A stretch of 64,000 nucleotides of DNA from Phlegmacium glaucopus. Taxonomy: Eukaryota > Basidiomycota > Agaricomycetes > Agaricales > Cortinariaceae. The stretch is taken from contig MU130696.1 of NCBI GenBank assembly GCA_015039465.1, positions 372,001 to 436,000 on the forward strand. Direction: 5' to 3'. Under the pieces are notes generated by a model. It saw only the letters and a program-made list of their open reading frames with translations, did no database searches and was not told where the DNA came from. Positions 10,946 to 21,695 of the stretch are shown one piece after another (within the stretch, counting starts at the first letter, position 1; each line of letters begins with the position of its first letter). The position numbers and the translations under genes were made by a program.

Positions 10946-12218
10946 ATGAATTCAGACGTCTTATCTCAAATCTTTCAAACTGCCCTCGACGAGGATTCCT
11001 CTTCCCTTTCAATATTAAGGTCCGTTAATCGTGAATGGTTCTATACAGCAGGGAATACCCCAAAGCTCTGGTCAAAACTTGATCTTGTCCATAAACTCCA
11101 CTTTATTGGTCCCGACTATGCTTGTCTTTACCTCCAAAAGTCGGGCGGAATTTCCTCTCGACATCACTATCACCCTTCCGGACGATCTTCCATACGACAC
11201 AGATATTCCTGTCATAGCCGAACTCAGGAAAGCCGTGCACAAAATCAAGTCACTCACTATTGACGTACCATTTTTCGAAGCATGGCAAAAGTTCGTCTCC
11301 GGTATCGGAGAGGGTCAGCCCGCCCCCTTGCTCGAGCGGCTCATCCTCAAGGTCAAGGACGATGTCAACGATGTCAACAACAATGGCCCTTTCACAACCC
11401 TATCAACTGCATTCACGCCATCCGCGAAACTCATCCATCTCCAACTCCCCGCATGGCCTCTCCCCGCGCAACCTCCTGCTCAGCTTTCCACTGTAACGTC
11501 CCTCGTATTCGACACTCCCTTCACTGGCCTTGATATTCCCGCCCTCTTCCCACTCATCAAGGCAGCGCCCCATCTCCAGCATTTCAAATGCAAGGCGGTC
11601 GATCTGGGCGACGAATCTGATCCCAACTACTCAAATATAATATCTGTGCCTCAACTTCGCACCGTGGATGTTACTACTCCCGGATTCGGATTGGATTTCT
11701 TGCGCAACTTCCATGCGCCACTCCTTACCCAAGCACGCTTGGACGGGTATCGGGAGCAGGTCCCAGCCTACGTTTGGGACCGGGAAGAGGACGATTGGGG
11801 GCTCCACGTCAGCCGACCAACGTCGAATATTCTTACCCATCTCTCAGTCCATTCACCCGGTATTCGCCGCCTGGAGCTGAAGTACGTGCAATTCGAGGAT
11901 CCGAGGGAGGACTACATCCGCATACTCAACGGGCAGGCTTTCCCCGCCCTTGAGGATTTGATCTTGGAAAGGACGAATATCCCAGATGCTGCTCTGATAG
12001 AGAGCGCTGAGCGATATTTTGGGCTTCAGACGCTCGAATTGCGCAACTGCAAATATATCTCTGCAAATGGACTGCGAAGCTTCGTTCGAGGACGTACTAA
12101 TACCAAGATCGTAGTGAGGGTGGATGGGTGTCCAGGAATTAGTCGGGAAGATTTTGAGTCTCTTTTGAAAATTGTTCGCATAGAGTATACTGCAAACGGT
12201 CAACGAAATGAAATATAA
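10946..12218 (+). pseudogene. F-box-like gene interrupted by a frameshift
   Basis: Two overlapping frames together make one protein of about 420 residues. The first (from ATG 10946) has a shortened F-box-like start (MNSDVLSQIFQTALDED) and an NREWF...TPKLWSKLDL segment. It runs to LYLQKS near 11140, where homology continues only in the other frame (RAEFPLDITITL onward) to the stop at 12218. The switch sits at a run of four A at 11136-11139, where one surplus base would explain it; no plausible intron fits. The C-terminal part carries leucine-rich-repeat-like segments (LETLELRNCKYIS type). It is either a recent pseudogene or an assembly error. Confidence 0.6.
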
Positions 12219-13853
12219 TTTCCTGCGCTACATAAGATTTGGACATCCATTTTTTATTTCTATTTTTCAATTCCGGTAACCGTGAACATTGAACGCGCAA
12301 GTTGTGAGTTGTGCGTAGTATGGAATTTGCTGGGGTGAATGACACTTCATCCCTTCAACAGAGTTGGCCCCTCTTCGCTTGCCGCTGTCTGCATATTGCC
12401 TCGCAAGAAGTTGAGATCGCCTTCGTTGAGGCCTAAGCCGAAGTTGCGCTTACAGATGCGAGGTTTGAGTCTGCCTTGATTGATATTGAATGAATGAATC
12501 TAGCAGGACTCGGAGAGCTCAAATCACAAGTCATTTTCCTCAGGCTCAGGTTCGTAAACACCGAACGACTTTCCTGCCACGACTACCAACCCAACAACAC
12601 CCGAAATTAAACGACAGTCCAATGGATCTGGCAGCCCTCCAAGATATAAAATAGCATTTACGTGGCGTCATGGCCGGTCAGCAAAAACCGTCCCTCACCA
12701 AGTTTATGATTTGAGATGGCAACCTCTTGAGCTGGAAGATTTTGTGCTATCGGGATCTTTGGCTCCTTTCTATTCCTAAATGGTGACGCTACGAACCCAA
12801 GCTACTGACTCTTCAAGAGACAGAAGATAACTGCCAGGAGAACAATATTTGCTGTTGACCTTCATGCACCCGTTGAATTCGAATGAGTCAACCACAGTCA
12901 GTCCTTTTTCGTGCCAATCTAGCTGAATTAGTGCCGCCCCCGCGACGTATCCGCTCTAAGATCGCCATTTTCTCAGCTAGCAGCACACAGAATCAGGCGG
13001 GAGACAGCTTCAATATTATCCGTGAACCGACGAGCGCGCCAGGCGTTGAAGGTGAGGCCTTGAAACGCTAATCTACCGCTCAGAACGGTGCTATTTTATT
13101 CGGGAAACTCTGGAATTCATGTATACTATAGATACACACGCATTTCCTGGGTCCATAATAAATATAACGCTCTACAGGTTCTGTAGCGTTTTGGCTATAG
13201 TTAGAGAGCCGGCCTCACTAGAGTCAGTCACGGGTTCGTAGGCGGGACCGCTAGGACCGCTGGGGGTGTATGAAGGTGAAATTATTGACAGGCGATATTA
13301 TAAAGCCTTACCAGCAGCTCAGCTGTTGACTTCAGCTCGTATAATTTTAATTTTTCTCCACGCTGACTATAACTCCATCTAGAATGTGCTTTCCGAGTAT
13401 TCGTTTCTGAGTCCTCACCGTGGCAATGGTCCCAATTCTTTTACCAAATGTTTGTACTAGACTTCCTCGATGAAGTCGAGCTTGGTAACAATTCTTTTCA
13501 TTTGGTGGGATCTGGCCAATATATCCAGTTAATATTCACTCAACAACGACATAATTTATTCATATACAAGACAAGCGGCACGAGCCTTTTTGTTCTGAGG
13601 CGCACCTCCGAGTCCGGGCCGAAAGTACCGTACAATGCGTCATGATGTGGGTGAGGGCGCCTCCAATCTGAGCACAGCGACGGAGGACAGGAACTATATT
13701 ACTACAGTGACCAGGGAGGAATGCATTTTGATGAAAAAAAAGTTCTAGGGAAAGATCTATGTAGCATATGTAGAGCAAGCAAAAACACAAGCAAGACCTT
13801 CGTTTCGACAGATCTAGCTATAACTAAAAAATATTCTAACTTTCAGAGGTTTA
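12219..13853. other. 1.6-kb gap without a supported gene
   Basis: Short ORFs at 12883-13071 and 13448-13645 have no recognisable features. On the minus strand 12524-12667 is open (48 codons, no Met) with a coding-like composition (VVGLVVVAGKSFGVY then an acidic end), possibly a gene remnant. I see no RNA gene, repeat or transposon end. Confidence 0.4.
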
Positions 13854-16409
13854 CTACATATCCTCGTTCACCACCTGTACAACGTTCATATGGACTTCGC
13901 TTTCATCTTGAACTTTTTGGTCTTGTCTGACAGCCTCTGAAGCACTTCTCATAGCAGCTTCGCTTATCATGGAGATTTTTGGATGGGGTGGGTGGTAATT
14001 CGCCGCTTGGAATTCAATTTGTTCTTGCAAGGTGTCTCCACCTGATGCAGCAGCGACGAACCCAAGGAAAGGCGGTGATGGGTTCAATGGTCGTGTGCAG
14101 AACTCTGGGTGCGCTTGGAAACCAAGGAAGAACGGATGATCTAAGTACCAGGAAGATGTTTGTAAGATTTTTCGTTTTCGTTTTTGACTATTGGACCAGT
14201 ATGAATCGCAGTCGACTCACTTTCAAGCTCGCATATTTGCATTCGTTCTCCTCTTTCATCCTTACCTACGAAATGGAACCCCTCAACACTTAGTTCATTC
14301 ACCAGAGCAGGGTTCACTTCGTAACGATGACGATGACGCTCCCAGATTGTGGGTGCACCAGCATACAGCTTTCGCGCAAGTGACGATTTTTCTGTTCCCG
14401 ATTCAAAGACTGTTGGGCGAAGCCCAAGGCGCATCGTTCCCCCCATATGCGTTTTGGAAATTTCAGGCATAAACACTATAACAGGCTTCTCGACATCTGG
14501 AATGAATTCCTCAGAGGTCGCGTCTGTAACACAAGCCCAGAATATGCGTAAAATGGATTAATAGTTGTGGTAGAAAGGAAACGACGAACTTTTCATCCCG
14601 AGTTTGTGACGAGCCCACTCGACGACCGCAAGTTGGAAACCAAGGCAAATACCTAAGAAAGGTATCCTCTTTTAACGGGCGTAGGTGATAGCAAGCATCA
14701 TTCCCTCCGTCCCTCTCTGGCCAAAGCCACCAGGTACAAGAACACCACTGACAATATGACCATTAATCGAAGGGCCACTGCAATTAAATCGACTAAGAAG
14801 GCTTACTCCGCACTAACAAGTGCTTTCCAAGCATCGTGATAACGAGCTGGGCTTGACTGCTGTACTTCGGGCTCGAGATCTGATGATTCGACCCACTAGC
14901 GTATCGAAATGAGTAGTTCTCTGCAGAAAATAAATAAATAACAAATTTACAAGGACGACCAACTTCCGCTGGATGCGGAAGGCTGAATGCTCCAAAGCTT
15001 TTGAAACGGACATATACGAATCTTTAAGATCCGTGTATTTCCCAACAAGAGCAATTTTGACTTCGTTGTGCCTCTTTTCGCTATAAGAGTGATGGAAAAC
15101 AGAGATGTTAGTGAGGTATCGCGAAAAGAAACAGTCAGAAGGATCACCCATTAGTAAGGTCTTTCCATCGCCTCTCGAGTATTTGACCCTTCTCTATCAT
15201 CGCCTTCGTCAGGTGCAGCTGGTCCAATTTGAGGCGTTTGGTAAGGTATTCCACAATTCCTTGAGATCTGAGAAGCAAAGGAACGTGGTATACAGATGAT
15301 AGATCATGGACCCCGAAGACTTGTTCCGAGCTAACGTGACAGAACATTGAAATCTTGTCCTTTGTCGCTGAATTAAGCGGCTGAGGAACCAGAAGACGAC
15401 ACGCGATCTGATAAAGGTTATATTTAAGACGATAATTAGATTACTAAAAGACTATAGCGCACTAGATCAGGGAGCAGACCAAGACCTCTGAGAGAATGCA
15501 CAGTCGTCTGGGTTGGTTTCGTCTTTTGCTCTCCATGCATATCGGGAACGAGAGAGACATAAATAAGTGCAAAGTTATCATGTATGATGTCCGACTCGAA
15601 ATTGGAACTGGCGCATGGCTTCGACGAAAGGCGCGGACTCGATGTCACCTACGGTGCCTCCGAGCTACAAAAAGAGGAGGGCAGCATGAAGAGCGTTCTC
15701 ATCTGGATATATCTATACCTCGACAATGCAGATGTCTGGCATTTCGCCACTTTCATCTACTGGGACTTTGGAGACGCGTTCGATCCAATCTTGGATCGCA
15801 TTCGTAACATGGGGAACGATCTATTGGAGTTTTTCATGTTAACTACTAGCTAGCAGGAGAATGGATAGAAGCAAAAAAAAAGCATACCTGAACTGTCCTT
15901 CCAAGATATTCCCCTTTTCTCTGGAGAAGGACTGATGAGTTAGATAAAAATTAGCCCGAAAATGTGAAAGAAACGAACCTCTTTCTCAATCACTTCCCGA
16001 TATATTTTTCCAGTCGTGATGTTGTTATCTCGGGACAGCGTAACATTAAGATAACGCTCATAGTTTCCCAAATCTAAATCGACCTCCCCACCATCGTTAA
16101 GTACATAGACTTCCCCTTGATCCCTCTATTTTCAAGAACGATTGCTTAATCGGGCGATCGGTCAAAACAATATTACCATGTTCTGTAGGTCTCATTGTTC
16201 CAGCATCGATGTTCATATATGGGTCTATCTTAATGGCGGTGACTGTATGTCCAGCTGTCTTCAAGAGCAAGCCCGTCGATGAAGCTTGAAAAGTTTCAGA
16301 CAATATTAAGTCTTTTGGCAATGAAAATGAAGAATGAAGGTCTCATACCAATGACACCCTTCCCGATACCACTAACTACACCTCCTGATACCAGTATGAA
16401 CTTGGTCAT
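13854..16409 (-). pseudogene. URA7: CTP synthase gene with two disabling lesions
   Basis: Twelve exons (minus) can be traced: 16349-16409, 16177-16284, 15979-16115, 15888-15920, 15719-15820, 15463-15664, 15148-15407, 14951-15080, 14807-14895, 14590-14777, 14221-14523, 13854-14140. They encode a whole CTP synthase: the ATP-grasp-like synthetase half ([31 protein letters not shown]) and the glutamine amidotransferase half with the active-site Cys (GICLGFQ) and the closing HRHRYEVNP and QAHPEFC blocks. Two lesions break it. In exon 6, after QFQFRVG, seven extra bases (repeat CATCATACAT near 15572) shift the frame. In exon 10, YAR is followed by TAA at about 14672-14674, where the family has Glu. 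One intron is only 29 nt (14778-14806). CTP synthase is essential, so another copy would be expected elsewhere. Confidence 0.75.
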
Positions 16410-17860
16410 GATGTCCTCAAGGAAAGGGGTCAACGGATGGTGGTGAACTTGTAGTGGATGCGTCCGCTTCCTGGGCGTCCGAAATTTTGCCAGTTAGCCT
16501 GGGTGTATAGGCAAGCAAGGACAAAGCTAAGCATAGCCACAGATCTATCTGACTTGTAACTGGTAACTGTCAGTGTATGTAACTCTTCTGAGAACTTCAC
16601 ATGACTGGAATCTGATTGCAGGAGACTAAGGGCCGTCTACGGTCCCGACTTCTTAATGTCCTGCTGGGTTGCCTCTGAATAAAAAGAAAGCATTATCTAT
16701 TTTGGAGCCATAGAACCGATATTCATTGCGTGAGCCGTTCCTGCCCTTCCGTATGAGCACTAAATATCTCGATACCTAGAATGATATCAGATTTCTTCCA
16801 CCCGGCAGTGGGTGGGATTGAAAATCATATCTACATGTTGAGCGCGAATTTAATTCGTAAGGGCCATAAAGTATTTCACACACACACCCTTCTTCAAATT
16901 CTTGGAACTTTTATCTGTCTGACGTGTCGCATATAGGTCATTGTCATTACCCACAGTCACTCACCCGACTGGGTTAGAATCCGTTGGCTATTACCTGCAT
17001 TGAAAGTATACTATATCCCATTCCTTCCAATCGCCTCTTCAGCAACCCTTCCCGAATTTTTTCACCTCACTCCCGTATCTGCGTACCATCCTGTTTTACG
17101 TGAACATATACACCTCATCCATGCACATGCAAGCCTCTCCTCAATCGGACACGAAACTATTTTGCATTCACACTTCATGGTATCAATTATGGTGAATTAT
17201 ACTTGACTTTTACATCACTTCAACATCGGACCCGTCTCAGGCTCCTCGTCGAAGTATCTACGTCCTGGCAAAAAAACTCAACCAGTGTTTAACAAGTAGA
17301 TACGATTCATATGAAGCACGATAGGGTTGACCAAGCTCGTGAACTGAACTCGATACATCATACAACTCCTTCAAAGAAGTTGATAAGAGTTCCCATCTAT
17401 TGACCAATCCTTCACATTTATCGACCAATCCTTCACATTTATCGACCAATCCTTCACATCTATCGACCAATCCTTCACATCGTCAACTTACTCCCTCCTC
17501 TCTCTATCCATCTATGTGCTAGGTAACAACTTTTTACCATACGTCGCTATGCTCGACGCTCCTTTTAGCTACTACTATTAGACAAGACTATCAGAAGCCC
17601 TTGCATCTCGTCCTTGGAAGACCAGGGAGAATTCAGAAGTTTCAAGTGTATTATGTACACCGCTTCCTGTGAATTACTTAAGTATTATAATTCGAGAGCC
17701 TGTGTCACCGTAACAAGTAAAACATGAAATTCATTCTAATAAATATATGCATTCGACCCATTTTCGCTAGAAAACTCGAACAAGTGGAAAAATGTATGGA
17801 TAAAGAAGCCGAAAGGGGACTATTTCTCCGATCCTCCAGACTTTGAATCCATTTTGGAAT
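16410..17860. other. Intergenic region with a 21-bp tandem repeat
   Basis: This holds the upstream region of the CTP synthase locus and the 3' flank of the membrane-protein locus. No ORF is convincing. The only distinct structure is the four-unit repeat at 17398-17480, listed separately. Confidence 0.5.
17398..17480 (+). repeat. Four direct 21-bp repeats, each with a CCAAT box
   Basis: Four near-identical units of consensus ATYGACCAATCCTTCACATY follow each other. Each contains CCAAT on the plus strand, spaced at 21 bp (two helical turns). The array lies about 1 kb upstream of the CTP synthase start and about 400 bp past the end of the membrane-protein locus. Confidence 0.85.
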
Positions 17861-18364
17861 TTAATGGCATACCGTAGCGCTTTCCAGCTCCGTCAGCAAT
17901 TCTATGTCATGTAAAAAATGACCGTGGTCTGTTCCTCTAAACTGGATAACAATGTCATTCCGGATCCCTGGCTCAAACGAAAGGTGATCAGATTCAGAAG
18001 GACCGGGAATTGGATGGAGGGTTATATCGTCAATTGTGAGTGACGACTCGGATGAGGGGTTAAGTTGAATTACGGTTGATCCTAGAGTGACTTCGAGAGG
18101 CCCATCTTCTTTGCCGGAGTGTTTGAGTCTCAGTATAAGACTTTGGCCAGATGTTGGACCGAAGAATGAGACTAAAACTCGTGCATTACTATCTGGATTG
18201 GAATACATTGTAGAGCCGTCAGCGTCCATGAAAATGTACGTGAAAGAGTTCAACTTGGGTCGAATTTCTTTCGCGAATGTGATTAAATCATTGTTGGTAG
18301 ATTTGATAAATAGAGGATCACGGTGGATCGTCCAGACAAACCCTGAGATATCGAAGTCACCCAT
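17861..18364 (-). CDS. Unrecognised 167-residue ORF overlapping the end of the membrane-protein gene
   Basis: The ATG at 18364 sits in an excellent fungal start context (TTTACCATGGGTG). The product is soluble-looking, mixed alpha/beta, with no recognised motif. It may be a C-terminal domain joined to the upstream gene by an intron: an 80-nt intron from 18419 to 18340 (GTCATT...ATCTCAG) would put both frames together, though the donor is poor. Or it may be a separate second cistron: a 38-nt splice (18419-18382) would end the first ORF at a TGA two codons before this ATG. I cannot decide between these. Confidence 0.5.
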   Translation of the reverse strand: MGDFDISGFVWTIHRDPLFIKSTNNDLITFAKEIRPKLNSFTYIFMDADGSTMYSNPDSNARVLVSFFGPTSGQSLILRLKHSGKEDGPLEVTLGSTVIQLNPSSESSLTIDDITLHPIPGPSESDHLSFEPGIRNDIVIQFRGTDHGHFLHDIELLTELESATVCH

Positions 18365-20850
18365 GGTAAATCAGAAATTGTAGCCTGAATCCAGTTGACA
18401 TCGGAATCAGAATTAAAATGACTGAAAATGATGAGGATGATGTTTTTGTTTCCTTTCAGAGCGTGCGAGTAGATTTCAAGTGGTGCACTAGTATCAGATA
18501 TGCTGAGATAGAGCCACTTCGACCAAGAGTACCTGCATTTGAAAAGAGTATCGTCGTCCCAAAATTGATCGAACCGTCCCAATTCAGATCCACGTTTCAA
18601 ACGGAATTCGGTGTCCTCGATCTCCTTTTCCATTCGTAGATGCATTTCATTATTACCGGTAATTCGAGAAAAATATTCAATCTCTCGCCTCAGTACAGTG
18701 ACTGATAGCGCTGCTGAATTTGATTTTTCAACTCCTTCAAAAAATTGGCTGATATATGATGCCCACTCTCTCTGAATCATTTGCCGAGGATCCTTCCCAA
18801 TATTGTCTTTGTCCAGGTCGGCCAACCTTTTCTCAGCTGCGCGCATCTGGGGATTGAGTCTCTTCCAGCAATCGGCCCTCCACTCCCTCGTCAATCTTTC
18901 TTTCTCTTCCATTCGATCATTGCCAATCTGGTCCAGAAAAGCTTTCAATTTGTTCCAGAAAAGTTGTTCCCATTCCTTCACCTCGTATACCAGTAACAGC
19001 TCCATCAAGTACTGTTCCCGAAACAACAGCGTCTCCATCATAATATATTTCGGTAATTTTGCAGGCTTGTTTTCAACTGCTTGCTTGTCAACTCGATATT
19101 CCACTCCCATTTCGCCTTCAAACCTCTCCTTCACCTCTTTGCTTATCATTTCCATTCTCCGTGTAATCCACTTGACACGTTTCTCATCCACCAACCGTCG
19201 CTCTTTTTCAATTGACGAGTGCATGAAATAATCACATATAAGCAAAGATTCTTCGTTTCGCTCCTCCTCTTTCCCCTTCTCAACGGCCGTTTTCCAATTG
19301 TCTCCATTTTCTTCCTCCCTTAACCTCTGGAGTGCACTGATGGTATCCTCCACTTTCATTGTCCAGCTGTTCTCTATAGTATATGCTTTTCTTACGTCGG
19401 CAGCTCCTAGTCGATACTGGATGTGCTCTAAGATCGACCAATGATGTTTTCGAAGCGAATCCAGGTTATTGCTATCGCTGGATACTGGGTCGCCTTTGGG
19501 ATTAATTTTGGCCTCAATTTCCACTTCAAGTAGAAGGTGTCCGACATCAACGAGGGGCGCATTTGAATTTGTTGAGTAGAAAGTGTCTATTTCGTTGTCT
19601 CGGGTGTAAACTCGTGTTGTACGCTCCTTGTGATCGAAAACCGTGATATAAAGAATCCATTCTCCGAGTTTGTGTTGCTCCACATTCTCATTGTCCCCAG
19701 TCTCATGCCTATCTCCCCCATCCGCAGGTACACTTTTTTTGGATGTGCGTTGCCGAGTCAAAGTATAATAAAGAGAAAGGTCAGGGCTACTGAATGGCTC
19801 AATGAGCCCAGCGAACGACGTGATAATCTTCAGGAATTCTTGCGCTCGGGTGAGAGGCAGCACTTTGTAATTCAAGATTTCTTCATTGACTTTGTTGCAA
19901 GTGGGAAGCAGCTCATGTTCGTCCAGTTTTAGTGTAATCTCCAGCGGAGGCGCATCATCCCTCTTCGGATTCCAGCCCCAAATGGCCAATCGCGTTACGG
20001 AAAGTCCAGCTTCCAAGCAGAGCCAACTAACAGGACCGATTTTCAATTTCGAATTTTGAACGATGCTAAAACATCCAACGTACCCCACAACAGATGCTAA
20101 AAGACCGAGAAGGAGGAGACATAGCAACGGCCATGTGCGTGCATCTGCTTGATGTTTCACCATGTCGCGCTCAACGGCCGCCTCGATATCTGTATTAGGC
20201 AGCTGGTCTCCATTCTTAAGTTTGACAAGGTATTGTTCAGAAAGAGTGATTATTCGTCGTTGTATGAGCAGCTGAATGAGCGTAGCTGTGATGAAGCCGC
20301 CAGTAGCACGCACAACTGGAAACACCCATGTCGTGCTTTTCTTCAGGTGGTTGGCACCCCGATTTACATAGATATATGGAGCGATACTGAAAATACATAG
20401 GAGCGCGGTCGTGGCCATCATCTTGACGTTCCAAGCAGCGGACTTGTGGGATACCCCAGTTATCCGATTTTTGTCAATGTTGAGTTCCTTGATCAATTCG
20501 TCCATTCGAGTTTCAATGATGTAGCGCCCTTTGTTCTCCCCTTCACCAGGCTGAACCATAATCAACGAAAGATTTTCTCCCTGCGGCTGGAATCCCATAT
20601 TTCCAAGTATCTTTGCTCCTTCAACATCCCCGAACGAGAAGCAAGCGACCAATGTCTTGAATCCCGCTCTGACCATCCCGAGGCTCCCGAAGATTGACAT
20701 GGGTGTTGCTGCTGCGTAAAGATATCCTCGTGTGAGTGCTGAACTGACTTGGACTTCGCATTGTTCTGTCCCAAGCAGTGGTAGAATCGCTGCAATGTCT
20801 TGTATTCCGCTTGTGAGAGTCGAACCGATTCCTCCACCACTGGATGTCAT
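18283..20850 (-). CDS. Large multi-pass membrane protein of unknown function
   Basis: An intronless 855-codon frame. The N-terminal 70 residues are well ordered (LPLLGTEQCEVQVSSAL, then RGYLYAAATPMSIFGSLG). Hydrophobic segments follow at about residues 140-165, 175-200, 235-265 and 270-295. After that comes a long cytosolic-type region of about 550 residues, with charged, coiled-coil-like helices (EKERRLVDEKRVKWITRRMEM etc. in pieces) between 480 and 740. I believe the N-terminal block belongs to an uncharacterised Agaricomycete family, but that is recollection. No enzyme motif is seen. The last ~25 codons overlap the next ORF and may not be translated. Confidence 0.65.
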   Translation of the reverse strand: MTSSGGGIGSTLTSGIQDIAAILPLLGTEQCEVQVSSALTRGYLYAAATPMSIFGSLGMVRAGFKTLVACFSFGDVEGAKILGNMGFQPQGENLSLIMVQPGEGENKGRYIIETRMDELIKELNIDKNRITGVSHKSAAWNVKMMATTALLCIFSIAPYIYVNRGANHLKKSTTWVFPVVRATGGFITATLIQLLIQRRIITLSEQYLVKLKNGDQLPNTDIEAAVERDMVKHQADARTWPLLCLLLLGLLASVVGYVGCFSIVQNSKLKIGPVSWLCLEAGLSVTRLAIWGWNPKRDDAPPLEITLKLDEHELLPTCNKVNEEILNYKVLPLTRAQEFLKIITSFAGLIEPFSSPDLSLYYTLTRQRTSKKSVPADGGDRHETGDNENVEQHKLGEWILYITVFDHKERTTRVYTRDNEIDTFYSTNSNAPLVDVGHLLLEVEIEAKINPKGDPVSSDSNNLDSLRKHHWSILEHIQYRLGAADVRKAYTIENSWTMKVEDTISALQRLREEENGDNWKTAVEKGKEEERNEESLLICDYFMHSSIEKERRLVDEKRVKWITRRMEMISKEVKERFEGEMGVEYRVDKQAVENKPAKLPKYIMMETLLFREQYLMELLLVYEVKEWEQLFWNKLKAFLDQIGNDRMEEKERLTREWRADCWKRLNPQMRAAEKRLADLDKDNIGKDPRQMIQREWASYISQFFEGVEKSNSAALSVTVLRREIEYFSRITGNNEMHLRMEKEIEDTEFRLKRGSELGRFDQFWDDDTLFKCRYSWSKWLYLSISDTSAPLEIYSHALKGNKNIILIIFSHFNSDSDVNWIQATISDLPWVTSISQGLSGRSTVILYLSNLPTMI

Positions 20851-21695
20851 GGCCTCGCAATGAAAGATGAATTATTGTCGGGGGTTCTTGATGAAGAATG
20901 GCCCATTCCATTTGCGAGACCATTGGCCTTGCGTGGCCAGTTGTGTTGGTAAATGAATAATTCACAACGTCAATCTATTATTGGAATGAATGTCATTTTG
21001 TCACGATTGCCAATAATAATAAGAACGACTACCAGTGTGCGAAGTCGGTAGTGAGTCTGTCGATGAGCGATCCAAAATACAGTTTAATTTGGTCAATGTG
21101 TTATCAACACAGCTGGGACTGAGAACAAAGAATTCACAAATGAAAAAGAATGAATTTATGCTTTTTGAAGCTTCTGCATTTTTCCACTTCTAGTGAAAGA
21201 CCGACTTAAGACTCGAGGGTCCTTCCCAGTTGATCCATGAATCACATACGAATATTCTATACGCTCTAGTATGTATCCACCGAAAGACTCGGATGTTTAC
21301 ATCATATTTAGTTTTCGTATTGGAGGCGGGCGTATGCAAAGGAAGATACACACGATCCAAGACCACAACGACACAAGCTTCATCGCAATCGAAAAGCACA
21401 GCACAGATAGACAACGCCATCGTACCTTCAACCAAAAATAAGGGGGTATGAGGAGAGGACGAGATTAGTATGCGGCTTGATTTCTGTTTGACTCCAGAAA
21501 TCAAGGTGGTACCGTCAGTATGAAAGAAACTCTATGGTGATAACACAATGTACTCGGTCAAGTACCAGATGTATATAAACAATATTTTCATGACGTGTGT
21601 AAAATAACCAGGTGCACCTATCTATCAACGGAATAATATGCTTGTGCCTATTCATCTTTTGCGGCAAAAATAGACAGATGTATGATTTTACACCC
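20851..21695. other. Intergenic, upstream of the membrane-protein gene
   Basis: No convincing ORF on either strand; AT-rich stretches flank the acid phosphatase relic. Nothing further identified. Confidence 0.4.

Noticed and set aside
12883..13071. 62-codon ORF starting with ATG
   Set aside because: No motif, no hydrophobic or structural pattern, no splice support.
13448..13645. 65-codon ORF
   Set aside because: Isolated, featureless, in an AT-rich gap.
17258..17470. Minus-strand ORF with a GLVDKCE repeat
   Set aside because: The repeat is only the 21-bp tandem array read in frame; no other coding feature.
17398..17480. CRISPR-like array
   Set aside because: The repeats are directly adjacent without spacers and the genome is eukaryotic.
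18283..18364. Treating the last 25 codons of the membrane protein as a real C-terminus
   Set aside because: They overlap another well-formed ORF and show no conserved features, so I do not rely on them.
21190..21504. 104-codon minus-strand ORF
   Set aside because: Composition is not coding-like and it has no partner exon.
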